Numbered from the stretch's first letter, positions 46,647 through 57,348 are shown. The stretch: 64,000 nucleotides of DNA from Acidobacteriota bacterium (GCA_029781855.1 JAKOVX010000077.1:1-64000); one strand, 5' to 3'. Notes: generated by a model from the sequence alone, not told the origin. A program made the numbers and translations.

Positions 46647-47516
46647 TTAGGCCGCGGCAGCTCCGCTAACGACCTCGATGATCTCCTTGGTGATCGCCGC
46701 CTGACGGATGCGGTTCATATTGAGCGTCAGTGTGTCGATGAGTTCACCGGCATTCTTCGACGCCGAGTCCATCGCGGTCATTTGCGAGCCGAAGAAAGAC
46801 GCTACGGATTCGATCATGCCTCGGTAGATCTGGGTCTCGATCTGCTTGGGGAGCAGCTTGCCGAAAATTTCCGACGGCTGCTGCTCATAAATGTATTCGG
46901 CGTGAACGACATCATCGTCCTCGGCGACCACGCTCGGGATCGGCAACAGTTGCTGGACCACCGGCGTCTGAGACAGCACCGTCTTAAATTCCGTAAACAC
47001 GACGAAAACTTTGTCGATGGACGTGTCTTCCGTAAAGATCTTGATCAAATTATGGGCGATGGCAGCCGCGTCGGCGTATTTGATCTGCCCCGTCGACATC
47101 AGTCCGACGTACTGCTCGATGATCTCGACTGAACGACGCTTGAAAAAATCGCGGCCCTTGCGACCGACGGTGACCATCTCGGTCTCTTTGTCCGTATTTT
47201 CGTTTAGGAATGCCTGCGTCGCCTTAATAACGTTAGCGTTAAATGCCCCCGCCAAACCCTTGTCGCCGCTGATCAGAACGATAAGGTATTTGTCATCGCC
47301 GCGAGCGTCGAGCAGCGGATGCGAAAATTCGTCCGCGACTTTCGCGCTCAGATCACCGAGCACCTCGGACATCTTGTTGGCGAACGGCCGCGAAGCCGTT
47401 ACGCGGTCCTGCGAGCGCTTGAGCTTGGCCGCGGCGACCATCTTCATTGCTTTGGTGATCTGCTGAGTGTTTTTGACCGACTTGATACGCCGGCGCATGT
47501 CTAAAAGACTGGCCAT
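46647..47516 (-). CDS. atpG: F1Fo ATP synthase gamma subunit
   Basis: This 289-residue central stalk subunit starts MASLLDMRRRIKSVKNTQQITKAMKMVAAAK-type text and ends with AMDSASKNAGELIDTLTLNMNRIRQAAITKEIIEVVSGA. It rotates inside the alpha3beta3 ring. It is the last ATP synthase gene of this cluster; atpD and atpC do not follow as they would in the standard operon. Confidence 0.98.
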   Translation of the reverse strand: MASLLDMRRRIKSVKNTQQITKAMKMVAAAKLKRSQDRVTASRPFANKMSEVLGDLSAKVADEFSHPLLDARGDDKYLIVLISGDKGLAGAFNANVIKATQAFLNENTDKETEMVTVGRKGRDFFKRRSVEIIEQYVGLMSTGQIKYADAAAIAHNLIKIFTEDTSIDKVFVVFTEFKTVLSQTPVVQQLLPIPSVVAEDDDVVHAEYIYEQQPSEIFGKLLPKQIETQIYRGMIESVASFFGSQMTAMDSASKNAGELIDTLTLNMNRIRQAAITKEIIEVVSGAAAA

Positions 47517-47533
47517 AAAATTGAGTGATAAGT

Positions 47534-47583
47534 GGTGAGTGACGAGTGATGAGTTTCTATGCGCTCATCATTCACCGCTCACC
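47534..47583. repeat. Intra-operon hairpin 4, GAGTGATGAG family
   Basis: GGTGAGTGACGAGTGATGAG (47534-47553) faces CTCATCATTCACCGCTCACC (47564-47583), 16 of 20 positions complementary. It fills the gap between the atpA stop codon and atpG. Same family as hairpin 3. Confidence 0.8.
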
Positions 47584-47594
47584 TCTCTTAATTA

Positions 47595-49127
<1,533 letters not shown>

Positions 49128-49132
49128 AAAAA

Positions 49133-49198
49133 TTGTTCGTTGTTAGTTGTTCGTTGTCCGTCGCTTAGTTCTCTTGCAGCGAACCACGAACAACGAAC
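49133..49198. repeat. Intra-operon hairpin 5, TTGTTCGTTG family
   Basis: TTGTTCGTTGTTAGTTGTTC (from 49133) with further GTTG copies faces GAACCACGAACAACGAAC (49181-49198), forming a hairpin. It ends at the atpH stop codon and fills the gap before atpA. Different sequence from hairpins 1-4 but the same architecture. Confidence 0.78.
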
Positions 49199-49740
49199 TA
49201 CCCACCAATAAGTTGTTCTTTAAGACTTTCTAATTTTGATCTCACGGAGCTGTCGTAAACGGTCGATCCGATCCGCGTTACGACCCCGCCGATAATTTCC
49301 TCATTGATCGAATAACTTACCGTGACCCTCTTGCCGGTCAGCTTTTCAAGATTTGCCTGAAACGCCGAACGCTCGCTGTCGGGCATCTCCCTCGCTGTGG
49401 TGATCTCCGCCGCAACGATGCCGCTGCGTTCCTGAAGAACAGAGTCAAAGCGGTCGTTGATCTGGCTTATTTCAGTCAACCGTCCATTTCGAAGCAAGAT
49501 CCGCAGGAAATTAGCTGTGGTCGTCGTCGGTTTGGACTTTGAGATGAGGCTTTCGAGGAGCTTTTCTTTGCTTACGTGCGAAATGGCAGGATTGCTGAAA
49601 ACATTTCGCAGGTCATCGCTATTCGCAAAAATATCATTCCAGCCCGCGAGTTCTGCTTTAACGGTATCGGTTTGGCCGGTTTCGAGAACTATATCTGCGA
49701 GTGCCGCGGCATAGCGTCGTGCGATTGTTTCTACGCTCAT
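49198..49740 (-). CDS. atpH: F1Fo ATP synthase delta subunit
   Basis: This 180-residue OSCP/delta protein connects F1 to the peripheral stalk. It starts ARRYAAALADIVLE and has LLRNGRLTEISQINDRF and VSYSINEEIIGGVVTRIGSTVYDSSVRSKLESL in the conserved C-terminal signature. Its start is 1 base from the atpF stop. Confidence 0.95.
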   Translation of the reverse strand: MSVETIARRYAAALADIVLETGQTDTVKAELAGWNDIFANSDDLRNVFSNPAISHVSKEKLLESLISKSKPTTTTANFLRILLRNGRLTEISQINDRFDSVLQERSGIVAAEITTAREMPDSERSAFQANLEKLTGKRVTVSYSINEEIIGGVVTRIGSTVYDSSVRSKLESLKEQLIGG

Positions 49741-49741
49741 A

Positions 49742-50314
49742 CTAGTTCAGCCCTCCGATCTCCTGGATGTTGGCTTTCACGAGCCGCACATCGGTGCCGG
49801 CATCGATCTGCTGCCTCAGCTTTTCTTCAGCGAGACGAATGCTCTCTTCCGCTGAGAAACGTCTCAGTTCAACCCGTTTTTGGGCCTCGATACGATCGAG
49901 GTCTGCCTGCGCCTGCTGTAGAATACGGGCAGCTTCCTGCTCGGCGTGATCTGTGATCCTCTTCGCCTCTTCTTTCGCTTCGGCCTTGGCACGTTCGAGG
50001 ATGTTCTGTTTTTCGGTTTCGAGTTGGGCGAGGTTTGCCTCGGCCTTTGTCAGCCTTGCCACCGCGACGTTCTTTTCTTCTTCAGCCTTGATGAGTTCTG
50101 CCCGGATGACTTCCCTTTTCGCCTTGAAAGCATCGCTGAGCGGCTTTTTGAGAATATACGTCATCAATGCGATGAAAATGGCGAGATTCAGGAATTTCCA
50201 GGCCTCAAATCCAGGGATATTAAAGTACTCATTATAAAAATGAGTAAACCCGCCCTCGCCACCGGAGGCTGAAACTTCGGAAAACATCGCCAATATTGTA
50301 ACTAGTGCGAACAT
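49742..50314 (-). CDS. atpF: F1Fo ATP synthase b subunit
   Basis: This 190-residue peripheral-stalk protein has a membrane helix (FLNLAIFIALMTYILKKPL, residues about 41-60) and then a long Ala/Glu/Lys/Arg coiled coil to the C-terminus. The N-terminal hydrophobic stretch (MFALVTILAMFSEVSAS) may be a signal sequence. Paired with b' upstream, it indicates a heterodimeric stalk. Confidence 0.93.
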   Translation of the reverse strand: MFALVTILAMFSEVSASGGEGGFTHFYNEYFNIPGFEAWKFLNLAIFIALMTYILKKPLSDAFKAKREVIRAELIKAEEEKNVAVARLTKAEANLAQLETEKQNILERAKAEAKEEAKRITDHAEQEAARILQQAQADLDRIEAQKRVELRRFSAEESIRLAEEKLRQQIDAGTDVRLVKANIQEIGGLN

Positions 50315-50318
50315 ATAA

Positions 50319-50768
50319 CTACGCTTTCAAAATGCTTGCGGCGATCTTGTCCGCGATCTTGTGGGCCTCTGCACCGATCTTCTCGTGGGTCTCGGCCGCC
50401 TGTTTTTCGATCTCGGTCCGGCCGGTTTCGAATATCTCCTCGGCCTCAGACCTAGCCTTTTCTAACTTCTTTTCACGGGAAGCAGCTGCCTTCTTCTGCT
50501 CTTTCTCAACCAGTTCGTATCCTTTCGATCGGGCATCAAGCAATTCGGCAGCGTATTTCGACTCTTTGTCGCCCGCTTGCAGGTGCAGACCGGCCGCTTC
50601 GCCGCCTTTGCCACCCTTGTTCTTTTCGCGACTCTCGATGACTTTATTGATCGGCTTGAAAAACGTGCGGTTGAGCACCCAGATCATGATCAGGATCAGG
50701 GCAATGTGGACGAAAATGGTGCCGTCCGGAAAGAGCTGAATAGACTCGGCAAAAGCCAACACGAACAT
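50319..50768 (-). CDS. atpF': F1Fo ATP synthase b' subunit
   Basis: This 149-residue b-type subunit has an N-terminal membrane helix (residues about 19-37) and a charged coiled coil. A Gly/Lys-rich insertion (EKNKGGKGGEAAG) follows the membrane-proximal part. It precedes atpF by 4 bases and is the first gene of this ATP synthase cluster; atpB and atpE are not upstream. Confidence 0.9.
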   Translation of the reverse strand: MFVLAFAESIQLFPDGTIFVHIALILIMIWVLNRTFFKPINKVIESREKNKGGKGGEAAGLHLQAGDKESKYAAELLDARSKGYELVEKEQKKAAASREKKLEKARSEAEEIFETGRTEIEKQAAETHEKIGAEAHKIADKIAASILKA

Positions 50769-50943
50769 AGGGTTATTAAACTAAAACCGTTATATTAAAA
50801 GGGTCGAAAGCGCCCTGATCTCAAAAGATATAAGAGTACCACGCGCCCGATTTTAGGGTCAAGGCACGCCCGAACCCTGTCGCTATAGCCGAGAGTTATT
50901 TACACCCTTCCTTTGTGCTAGAGTCTCGTAAGAGCAACGATAA

Positions 50944-51894
50944 ATGAACTCAGGAAGCAATATCCGAAAAGTTCGGGCGCCGCGCAACCGTTCGATAGAT
51001 ATCGAGGAAAGCGAGGTCAAAGGTCTGCGTGCCAAGCTCGTCTTTGAGGTGGACCCATCCGTCGCCAAAGAACAAGACATCGTCGTTTGCGGTGACGCGT
51101 TCGGAGTGCTCAAAGCAATTCGATCTAAATTCGACCTCCTATTTGCTGATCCGCCTTACAATTTGAACAAGTCGTTTGGAGAAAAAGCCTTTAAGGAACG
51201 ATCATCGGACGAATATGAGGTCTGGCTCGATTCTTGGGCAAAGCTCTGCGTGCCGCTGCTGAAGCCAACGGCGTCCGTTTACATCTGCGGCGATTGGCGT
51301 TCGGGCTCGGCGATACAGCGTGTCGGCTCGAAGTACTTTAAGCTGCGAAACCGCATCACATGGGAACGCGAAAAGGGCCGCGGAGCCAAGGCAAATTGGA
51401 AAAATGCGGCGGAAGATATCTGGTTTTTCACGGTCTCTGACGAATACACGTTCAATTTGGACGCCGTGAAGCAGCGCCGACGCGTACTTGCACCTTACAA
51501 GGAAGACGGAATTCCGAAAGATTGGAACGAGACCAAAGCCGGGAATTTTCGCGACACGCACCCGTCGAATCTGTGGACCGACATCAGCGTTCCGTTCTGG
51601 TCGATGCCGGAAAACACTGACCACCCGACACAAAAGCCGGAAAAGCTGCTCGCCAAGATCATTCTCGCCAGTACCAACGAGGGCGACGTGATCCTCGACC
51701 CCTTCGCCGGCAGCGGCACGACCGCCGTCACTGCGAAAAAGCTAGGGCGCCATTTTGTCGCGATCGACTCCGACGAACAATATTGCCTGCTAGCGCAGAA
51801 GCGGCTGGAGATGGCCGAGGCCGATCCGTCGATACAGGGATTTGACGACGGCGTGTTTTGGGAGCGTAATTCCGGACCCGGCCGCGGACGTTAG
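50944..51894 (+). CDS. DNA methyltransferase, beta-class (adenine/cytosine-N), orphan
   Basis: This 316-residue N6-adenine or N4-cytosine DNA methyltransferase has the catalytic motif IV DPPY at residues 69-72, before the SAM motif DPFAGSGTTAVTAKKLGRHFVAID near residue 255. That order is the beta class. TDISVPFWSMPENTDHPTQKPEKLLAKI precedes the SAM motif as in DpnA/YhdJ-like enzymes. No restriction endonuclease gene is adjacent, so it may be regulatory rather than part of a restriction system. It is divergent from the ATP synthase cluster. Confidence 0.92.
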   Translation: MNSGSNIRKVRAPRNRSIDIEESEVKGLRAKLVFEVDPSVAKEQDIVVCGDAFGVLKAIRSKFDLLFADPPYNLNKSFGEKAFKERSSDEYEVWLDSWAKLCVPLLKPTASVYICGDWRSGSAIQRVGSKYFKLRNRITWEREKGRGAKANWKNAAEDIWFFTVSDEYTFNLDAVKQRRRVLAPYKEDGIPKDWNETKAGNFRDTHPSNLWTDISVPFWSMPENTDHPTQKPEKLLAKIILASTNEGDVILDPFAGSGTTAVTAKKLGRHFVAIDSDEQYCLLAQKRLEMAEADPSIQGFDDGVFWERNSGPGRGR

Positions 51895-52011
51895 ATCATG
51901 GTCGGGGGTGGTCCATTTCAAGACACAGTGGTCCACCCTGGTCCAATGGTCCCGGACCGGACCAATTTGGAAACGGTTCGCCGCCGGCCGATTTTGTGAC
52001 AAAATACTCGA
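51895..52011. repeat. TGGTCC-rich intergenic cluster
   Basis: Between the methyltransferase and exonuclease genes TGGTCC occurs four times, followed by two GGACC copies in the opposite sense. The last part can fold (AATGGTCC facing GGACCAATT). It may be an operator or a hairpin terminator of the methyltransferase gene. Confidence 0.6.
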
Positions 52012-52785
52012 ATGAAGATCGCAACATGGAACGTAAATTCGATCAGGCTTCGGCTGGACCAGGTTTTGGAATGGCTCAATGCCACCGGCACCGATGTGGT
52101 CTGTGTGCAGGAAACAAAGGTCGACGACGAAAATTTTCCGCTGCAGCCGATAGTTGACGCCGGATTTCACGTCGCCTTTTTTGGCCAGAAATCCTACAAC
52201 GGCGTCGCGATCATCTCGAGATACGAGATCGCTGACGTTCAGAAGGGTTTTCCGGAAGACGACGACGAATCGCCGAAACGCCTGATCGCTGCGACGATCA
52301 ATGGCGTCCGCATTGTTAATACCTACATTCCTAATGGAACCGAACTCTGGACCGATAAATTTACGTTTAAGCTCGACTGGCTTCAGCGGCTGCGGCGTAT
52401 GTTTGACGAGGATTGTGATCTGAACTCGAACGTCCTGCTGTGTGGCGATTTTAACGTCGCACCCGAAGAACTCGACGTCTGGAGCGTACCTCAGTGGACC
52501 GGGAAACTTCATTTCTCCAAACCCGAACGTGCCGCGATCGACCACGTCAAAAAATGGGGTTTCGTGGATGTTTTTCGCAAACTGAACGGCGACCTTCAGG
52601 AGTTCTCGTGGTGGAACTATCGCGAGGGTGCCTGGCAGCGAAATCAGGGCCTGCGGATCGACCACATCTGGGTCTCGCCGCCGCTCGCCGATAAATGCAC
52701 CGGCTGCTGGATCGACAAATCGCCTCGAGGCCAGGAAAAACCGAGCGACCACACGCCGGTGGTGGCCGATTTCGATATCCGATGA
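52012..52785 (+). CDS. xth: Exodeoxyribonuclease III
   Basis: This 257-residue AP endonuclease/exonuclease of the EEP family starts MKIATWNVNSIRLRLDQVLEWL and has QETKVDDENFP, CGDFNVAPEELDVW, RIDHIWVS and SDHTPVVADFDI with the catalytic Glu, Asp and His. It acts in base excision repair. Its TGA overlaps the next gene's ATG (ATGA). Confidence 0.96.
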   Translation: MKIATWNVNSIRLRLDQVLEWLNATGTDVVCVQETKVDDENFPLQPIVDAGFHVAFFGQKSYNGVAIISRYEIADVQKGFPEDDDESPKRLIAATINGVRIVNTYIPNGTELWTDKFTFKLDWLQRLRRMFDEDCDLNSNVLLCGDFNVAPEELDVWSVPQWTGKLHFSKPERAAIDHVKKWGFVDVFRKLNGDLQEFSWWNYREGAWQRNQGLRIDHIWVSPPLADKCTGCWIDKSPRGQEKPSDHTPVVADFDIR

Positions 52786-53831
52786 CCGCAACCACAGAGC
52801 GAACGGAAAGTAGCGAACTAAGGCGTGTCCGCGTGCATGAACTCAGGCGTTTGACGACCATAATTTTGGACAATGAACGCCCGTTTCATTCGCTTCGCGA
52901 AGAGGTCCTCGGCATAAAACGGATCCTCGCCGACAGCAGCTCGGTTTTTGATCCTGTCGTCGAAAACATTGCGGACGGAGAGATCAAAACTCCTAACGGC
53001 GTCGCTATCTCTCCAACGATGGCGGCGATGTGCGTCGACGATTTCGCCCGGACGGTTCAGTTCTTGCGCGGTGTTCACGAAACGATACTGCGATGCAGCG
53101 AGAAGTCATCCGGTCGGCCGGTCTCGGTCTTATATGTTGGTTGCGGACCGTACGCCGCGCTGGCAACTCCGTTAATGTCCGTCCTCACGCCCGATCAGGC
53201 GGTCTTCTCACTGGTCGATGTCAACCCCAAGTCGATCGCATCCGCAAAATCGGTCATGGAGTTTCTGGGATTTTGTGATCATGTGGATGAATTCCGGGTT
53301 GCCGATGCGGCATCGCTTGATCTCGGCCCGATCGCCCCGCCTGATATTCTCGTTATTGAAATGCTCCGTGCGCTCCTCAAGGCCGAGCCGCAGGTGGCAG
53401 TCTCACGGCATTTGATCGGGCAGATTCCTGAAATGATATTAGTTCCCGGACGGATCGAAATACGTTTGGAACTGGTCAATATTGGCAGTGAATTCAGCCC
53501 AGTCGGAGTGGAACACAAACGTGACCGGATAGCAGTGGGCAACGTGTTCACGCTTGACCAACCGGCACTTGCGTCATGGAAAGGCAATTCGAAAGATAGT
53601 ATTGCCGCCGCAGCGATCCGTGTACCCGCGTTTGATAAGACGCGCTACACGCCTATGTTATTTACCGACATTTTGGTCTCGGGCGATCACTCACTCACGG
53701 ATTACAATTCTGGGCTTTCGATCCCCCGGCCGCTCTCAGTTCTGGGTGAATTCGAGTCAGGCGATCTGATCCAATTTGAATACGTTCTCGGTGAAATGCC
53801 CCACCTCAGGGCCAAAAAAGCGATACGCTAA
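52782..53831 (+). CDS. Methyltransferase-like protein of unknown function
   Basis: This 349-residue protein has a SAM-binding-like motif SVLYVGCGPYAALATPLMSVL near residue 110, followed by VFSLVDVNPKSIASAKSVMEFLG, a class I methyltransferase pattern. The C-terminal third is beta-rich. I cannot name the substrate. The ATG at 52782 overlaps the exonuclease stop codon (ATGA); longer in-frame starts lie inside xth. Confidence 0.78.
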   Translation: MTATTERTESSELRRVRVHELRRLTTIILDNERPFHSLREEVLGIKRILADSSSVFDPVVENIADGEIKTPNGVAISPTMAAMCVDDFARTVQFLRGVHETILRCSEKSSGRPVSVLYVGCGPYAALATPLMSVLTPDQAVFSLVDVNPKSIASAKSVMEFLGFCDHVDEFRVADAASLDLGPIAPPDILVIEMLRALLKAEPQVAVSRHLIGQIPEMILVPGRIEIRLELVNIGSEFSPVGVEHKRDRIAVGNVFTLDQPALASWKGNSKDSIAAAAIRVPAFDKTRYTPMLFTDILVSGDHSLTDYNSGLSIPRPLSVLGEFESGDLIQFEYVLGEMPHLRAKKAIR

Positions 53832-54047
53832 CCGCACCCGGCGTTTTCCCTGAATTGCGACGCTGCCGATCCCTACCGCTGCGGCCGGCAAGAACTGCCC
53901 TTCCGTTGCAATCCATTACACATTGGTATATACCTGAGCCGTAAACGGCGCTTGTTGTTCTATTGAAAACGCCCCGTCATCCGTTCGAATATTTGAATCG
54001 AGCTAAATCTATTTATCCGTCCGGTGACTGGGAAAGGAGAAGATATT

Positions 54048-54320
54048 ATGAAGCTCAATCTCAAAGCGTTCGCGCTCACCTGTGGCCTGATATGGGGAAT
54101 TGGCCTGTTTTGTCTGACTTGGTGGATCATCGCCTTCGACGGTTCATCGGAAGGGCCCAATTTCCTTAACCGCATCTATCGCGGTTACGCAATAACTCCG
54201 CTCGGCAGCGTCATTGGGCTCGTCTGGGCGTTCTTCGACGGACTGGTCGGCGGAGCGGTTTTCGCCTGGCTCTACAATCAGCTATTGGGCAGATTCGATC
54301 CTGGTCCAAAAGAATCGTAA
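54048..54320 (+). CDS. Small two-helix membrane protein, holin-like annotation family
   Basis: This 90-residue protein has two hydrophobic segments (about 9-29 and 53-78). GGAG lies 9 bases upstream of the ATG. Similar small proteins are often labelled bacteriophage holin in databases, but there are no phage genes here and lysis activity should not be assumed. It precedes the histidine kinase gene by about 200 bases. Confidence 0.65.
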   Translation: MKLNLKAFALTCGLIWGIGLFCLTWWIIAFDGSSEGPNFLNRIYRGYAITPLGSVIGLVWAFFDGLVGGAVFAWLYNQLLGRFDPGPKES

Positions 54321-54339
54321 TGATCTGCGAATAGGAATT

Positions 54340-54355
54340 TTGATCGCGCGATCAA
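54340..54355. promoter_or_regulatory. 16-bp perfect palindrome before the histidine kinase
   Basis: TTGATCGCGCGATCAA is a perfect dyad just after the small membrane protein gene and about 170 bases before the kinase start. It could be an operator or part of a terminator; no T-tract follows, which favours an operator. Confidence 0.45.
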
Positions 54356-54527
54356 GTTTGCGTAGAGATCGAGAACGGTTTAGATCTGTTGATCGGGGAA
54401 ATAATTCGAATACTCTGGTTTCGTGTTCCGGGTAGTTCCGCGCATCCAGGGGCTGCAACGACGAAGGATCAAATCCCGCCTTTTCAATATTTACCGGCCT
54501 TAAGCAAATATTCACTAATGGGCGAGC

Positions 54528-55772
54528 ATGACAAATTACGGATCATATAAGAAACAGGAAACTGTATTGATCCTGCTGAATATGGCGGTGCTCGCCGCGT
54601 TGTTTTTCGTTCACATCTTTTTTATTTCCTTGTTGGGGCGGCCCACTTCTTCGCTTCTGTTGGTATTGGCATTTCGTTTCGCGATATTGATACTCGAATT
54701 GCTATGGGTTCAGCGGCTGACTCAGGAAACGAGAGACGCAGCGATCAATATTCACATACATTTTTCGATAATTCTAAACATCGCTGTTGCCTTTCTTGCC
54801 TCTTTGTCAGGCGGGACAGCGGATAGTCATTATTCAGTTCTGATGATCATCCCGATCCTGTCGGCGGCATATCGGTTCAATTTAGCCAAGACCTTCGTCG
54901 TAACAGTCATAACGATATTGCTCACGTTTTTGGAAGTTTGGCTCTTCTTTCGCGCACACCCTCCCGCCGATGTAACTGAGTATTTTGAAGCCGCGACGGT
55001 GTCGCTCGTGTTCCTCGTGGTCGCTGTAGTCGTTTGGCTACTGGTCGGAAATCTGCGACAAGAAGAAGAGAAACTCGGGCGGAGCCTGGAAGATCTGAGC
55101 GTGCTGCAGGAAAAGCTTGTAGCCGAGGAAAAGCTCGTGGCAATTGGACAATTGTCCAGTGCGATCGCACATGAGATACGCAATCCGGTGACTATGATCT
55201 CCAGTTCGCTGAAAATGGCAGAATCGGCGAAACCCGGTTCGCCTGTCCGACTCGAAATGTTCAGAATTGCGACCGAAGAAGCAAAGCGGCTCGAGAACCT
55301 CACCACCGACTTTCTGGCGTTTGCGAGGTCGAAAAAACCGAACATCGAATCGTGTTTGGTTATCGATACCCTGAATTACGTCGCCAGCCTGGCCAAGGCC
55401 CGATCGATCGAGAAGGAGTTGATTTTGACCGTTGAGTGCGATGAATCGCTAATCTTTGACTTCGATCCCGAGCAGATTCGGCAGGCCTTGCTGAACCTGA
55501 TAATGAACGCCATTAATGCCACACCTGCGGGCGGGCGGATCGTGATCGGGGCCGTAGCAGGGACAGGCTTATCCGTCCTGTTTGTCGAGAACGAGGGCGA
55601 GGCTATCGCGGCCGACAATACACAAAAGATATTCGAGCCGTTCTTCACCGGCGAAGCTCAAGGGACAGGACTCGGTCTTTCAATAGTCAGAAACTTAGCG
55701 AGGGCACACGGAGGAGACATTTATCTTGCTGTTAATGAAAATGGTAAGGTGAGATTTGAGATACGATTTTAG
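54528..55772 (+). CDS. Sensor histidine kinase (NtrB-like class)
   Basis: This 414-residue membrane kinase has about six N-terminal helices (residues 12-175) and then a HisKA domain with the phosphorylated His215 in SAIAHEIRNPVTMIS. A HATPase domain follows with N box (LLNLIMNAINATP) and G box (GTGLGLSIVRNLARAHGG). No PAS or periplasmic sensor domain is evident, so the signal may be sensed in the membrane. It is 4 bases upstream of the response regulator gene. Confidence 0.94.
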   Translation: MTNYGSYKKQETVLILLNMAVLAALFFVHIFFISLLGRPTSSLLLVLAFRFAILILELLWVQRLTQETRDAAINIHIHFSIILNIAVAFLASLSGGTADSHYSVLMIIPILSAAYRFNLAKTFVVTVITILLTFLEVWLFFRAHPPADVTEYFEAATVSLVFLVVAVVVWLLVGNLRQEEEKLGRSLEDLSVLQEKLVAEEKLVAIGQLSSAIAHEIRNPVTMISSSLKMAESAKPGSPVRLEMFRIATEEAKRLENLTTDFLAFARSKKPNIESCLVIDTLNYVASLAKARSIEKELILTVECDESLIFDFDPEQIRQALLNLIMNAINATPAGGRIVIGAVAGTGLSVLFVENEGEAIAADNTQKIFEPFFTGEAQGTGLGLSIVRNLARAHGGDIYLAVNENGKVRFEIRF

Positions 55773-55776
55773 TTGA

Positions 55777-57141
55777 ATGGCAAGAATACTAGTCATTGAC
55801 GACGAGCCGAATATGCGGCGGATCCTGACGCTGATCCTAGAAGAGGCAGGACACGACGTCAGCGAAGCGTCCGGGGCCACGACTGCGTTGGAAGCGCTTG
55901 CTTCAAAGCAGTTCGACCTGGTCATCTCAGACAAGAAGATGCCAGATGGCGACGGTTTCGAGATCCTCAGGTATTGCCGCGAAAATGAGCCGATGCTCCC
56001 GGTCGTGATCCTTACGGCTCTCGCCACCGTTGAACTGGCTGTCGAGGCGATGCAGGCCGGCGCATTCGATTTTATCTCAAAACCATTTGTACCCGAGGTC
56101 GTGACGGCCGTTGCGATGCGGGCGACCGAAAGGTCGCGATTGCTTCGTGAGAATGTGGCACTTCGGGAGGAAGCAAAACGTTTTGCTTTTGCCGATGAGA
56201 TCCTGGGCGAGAGTGCGGCGATAAACGGCATAAAGCAGGCGATCGCCCGCGTGGGCCCAACGAACGCGACCGTTCTTATCACCGGGGAAACCGGCACCGG
56301 AAAAGAACTCGTAGCCAGAGCCATCCACAAGGTTAGTACGAGGTCAAAAGAGAATTTCTTGGCTGTGAACTGTGCGGCGGTGTCGGAGCAATTACTCGAA
56401 TCCGAACTTTTTGGCCATGAGAAAGGCGCGTTTACTGGCGCCGACAAACCGCGACAGGGACTATTCGAAGCGGCTCACGGAGGCACATTATTTCTCGACG
56501 AAGCCGGAGAAATGTCGCTTGGGCTGCAGGCAAAACTTCTTCGTGTGCTCACCGATGGCCAGTTCCTGCGAGTCGGTGCGACCTCACCGCGAACTGTCGA
56601 TGTGCGCGTAATTGTTGCAACCCATCGCGACCTCCCTGAACGGGTCAAGGAAGGCTCTTTTAGAGAAGACCTATATTATCGCCTCGCGGTTGTGCCGATC
56701 TCCATTCCGCCTCTACGAGAACGGCCTGAAGACATTCCGGTCCTCGTAAATGAAGCCTTGACGCAAGTTGCTCGGGAGTTAAAAACAGAAGTAAAGCAGT
56801 TGCTGCCAAAGGCACTCGACAAGCTGGTTCATTATCACTTTCCCGGAAATGTACGCGAGCTTCGAAACCTGATCGAGCGCGCATTCATTCTCGCCGGCGG
56901 AAACGTTATTTCAGAGAACGATCTCCTTCTCCAACATGAAACCAACCCGGAGATGACCGAGAATGAGTGGATCGCGGACCTTCCGGAACGGATCGACCTG
57001 CCGAAGACACTCGACGGGCTCGAGAGATCATTGATTCAGCGGGCGCTCCTCCTCGCAAACGGCGTCCAAGCCGAAGCAGCTCGTAAACTCGGTATTTCAC
57101 GCAGTGACATTGCCTACAAGATCCGGAAGTACGACCTCTGA
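55777..57141 (+). CDS. Sigma-54-dependent response regulator, NtrC family
   Basis: This 454-residue regulator has a receiver domain with phospho-acceptor Asp52 and Lys102. A AAA+ domain follows with Walker A GETGTGKE (170-177) and the sigma-54 contact loop GAFTGA (217-222). The C-terminus is a Fis-type helix-turn-helix ending AARKLGISRSDIAYKIRKYDL. All key residues are intact, so it should activate sigma-54 promoters when phosphorylated by the adjacent kinase. A strong sigma-54 promoter starts 130 bases downstream. Confidence 0.96.
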   Translation: MARILVIDDEPNMRRILTLILEEAGHDVSEASGATTALEALASKQFDLVISDKKMPDGDGFEILRYCRENEPMLPVVILTALATVELAVEAMQAGAFDFISKPFVPEVVTAVAMRATERSRLLRENVALREEAKRFAFADEILGESAAINGIKQAIARVGPTNATVLITGETGTGKELVARAIHKVSTRSKENFLAVNCAAVSEQLLESELFGHEKGAFTGADKPRQGLFEAAHGGTLFLDEAGEMSLGLQAKLLRVLTDGQFLRVGATSPRTVDVRVIVATHRDLPERVKEGSFREDLYYRLAVVPISIPPLRERPEDIPVLVNEALTQVARELKTEVKQLLPKALDKLVHYHFPGNVRELRNLIERAFILAGGNVISENDLLLQHETNPEMTENEWIADLPERIDLPKTLDGLERSLIQRALLLANGVQAEAARKLGISRSDIAYKIRKYDL

Positions 57142-57270
57142 TCCATCGTCTGAAAATTGCGACAAACCAGCCCCGGTTGTACAAATCCTGATACATCAAC
57201 ACGAATCCAAACAAAGCTCCTGCTAGTGCTAACTGTTGATAATAGGGCGGTTGACGCATTCGCTGATATC

Positions 57271-57285
57271 GGCACGCGCTTTGCT
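57271..57285 (+). promoter_or_regulatory. Sigma-54 (-24/-12) promoter
   Basis: GGCACGCGCTTTGCT matches the consensus TGGCACG-N4-TTGCW apart from the upstream T, with GG and GC separated by exactly 10 bases. It lies between the NtrC-family regulator and the rubrerythrin lipoprotein gene, whose start is 64 bases downstream. It predicts a transcript start near 57296. Confidence 0.8.
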
Positions 57286-57348
57286 CTGGGTAACAGTGAA
57301 CTAATTACACTTACGCAAATAAGTGATCAAGAAGGAGAATTTTAAGTA

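Noticed and set aside
51790..52791. 333-residue minus-strand open frame
   Set aside because: It is antisense to exonuclease III, which has all catalytic motifs; no domain is visible in the antisense product.
54048..54320. Prophage holin
   Set aside because: The small protein has a holin-like shape, but no endolysin, phage structural or integrase gene is in the window.
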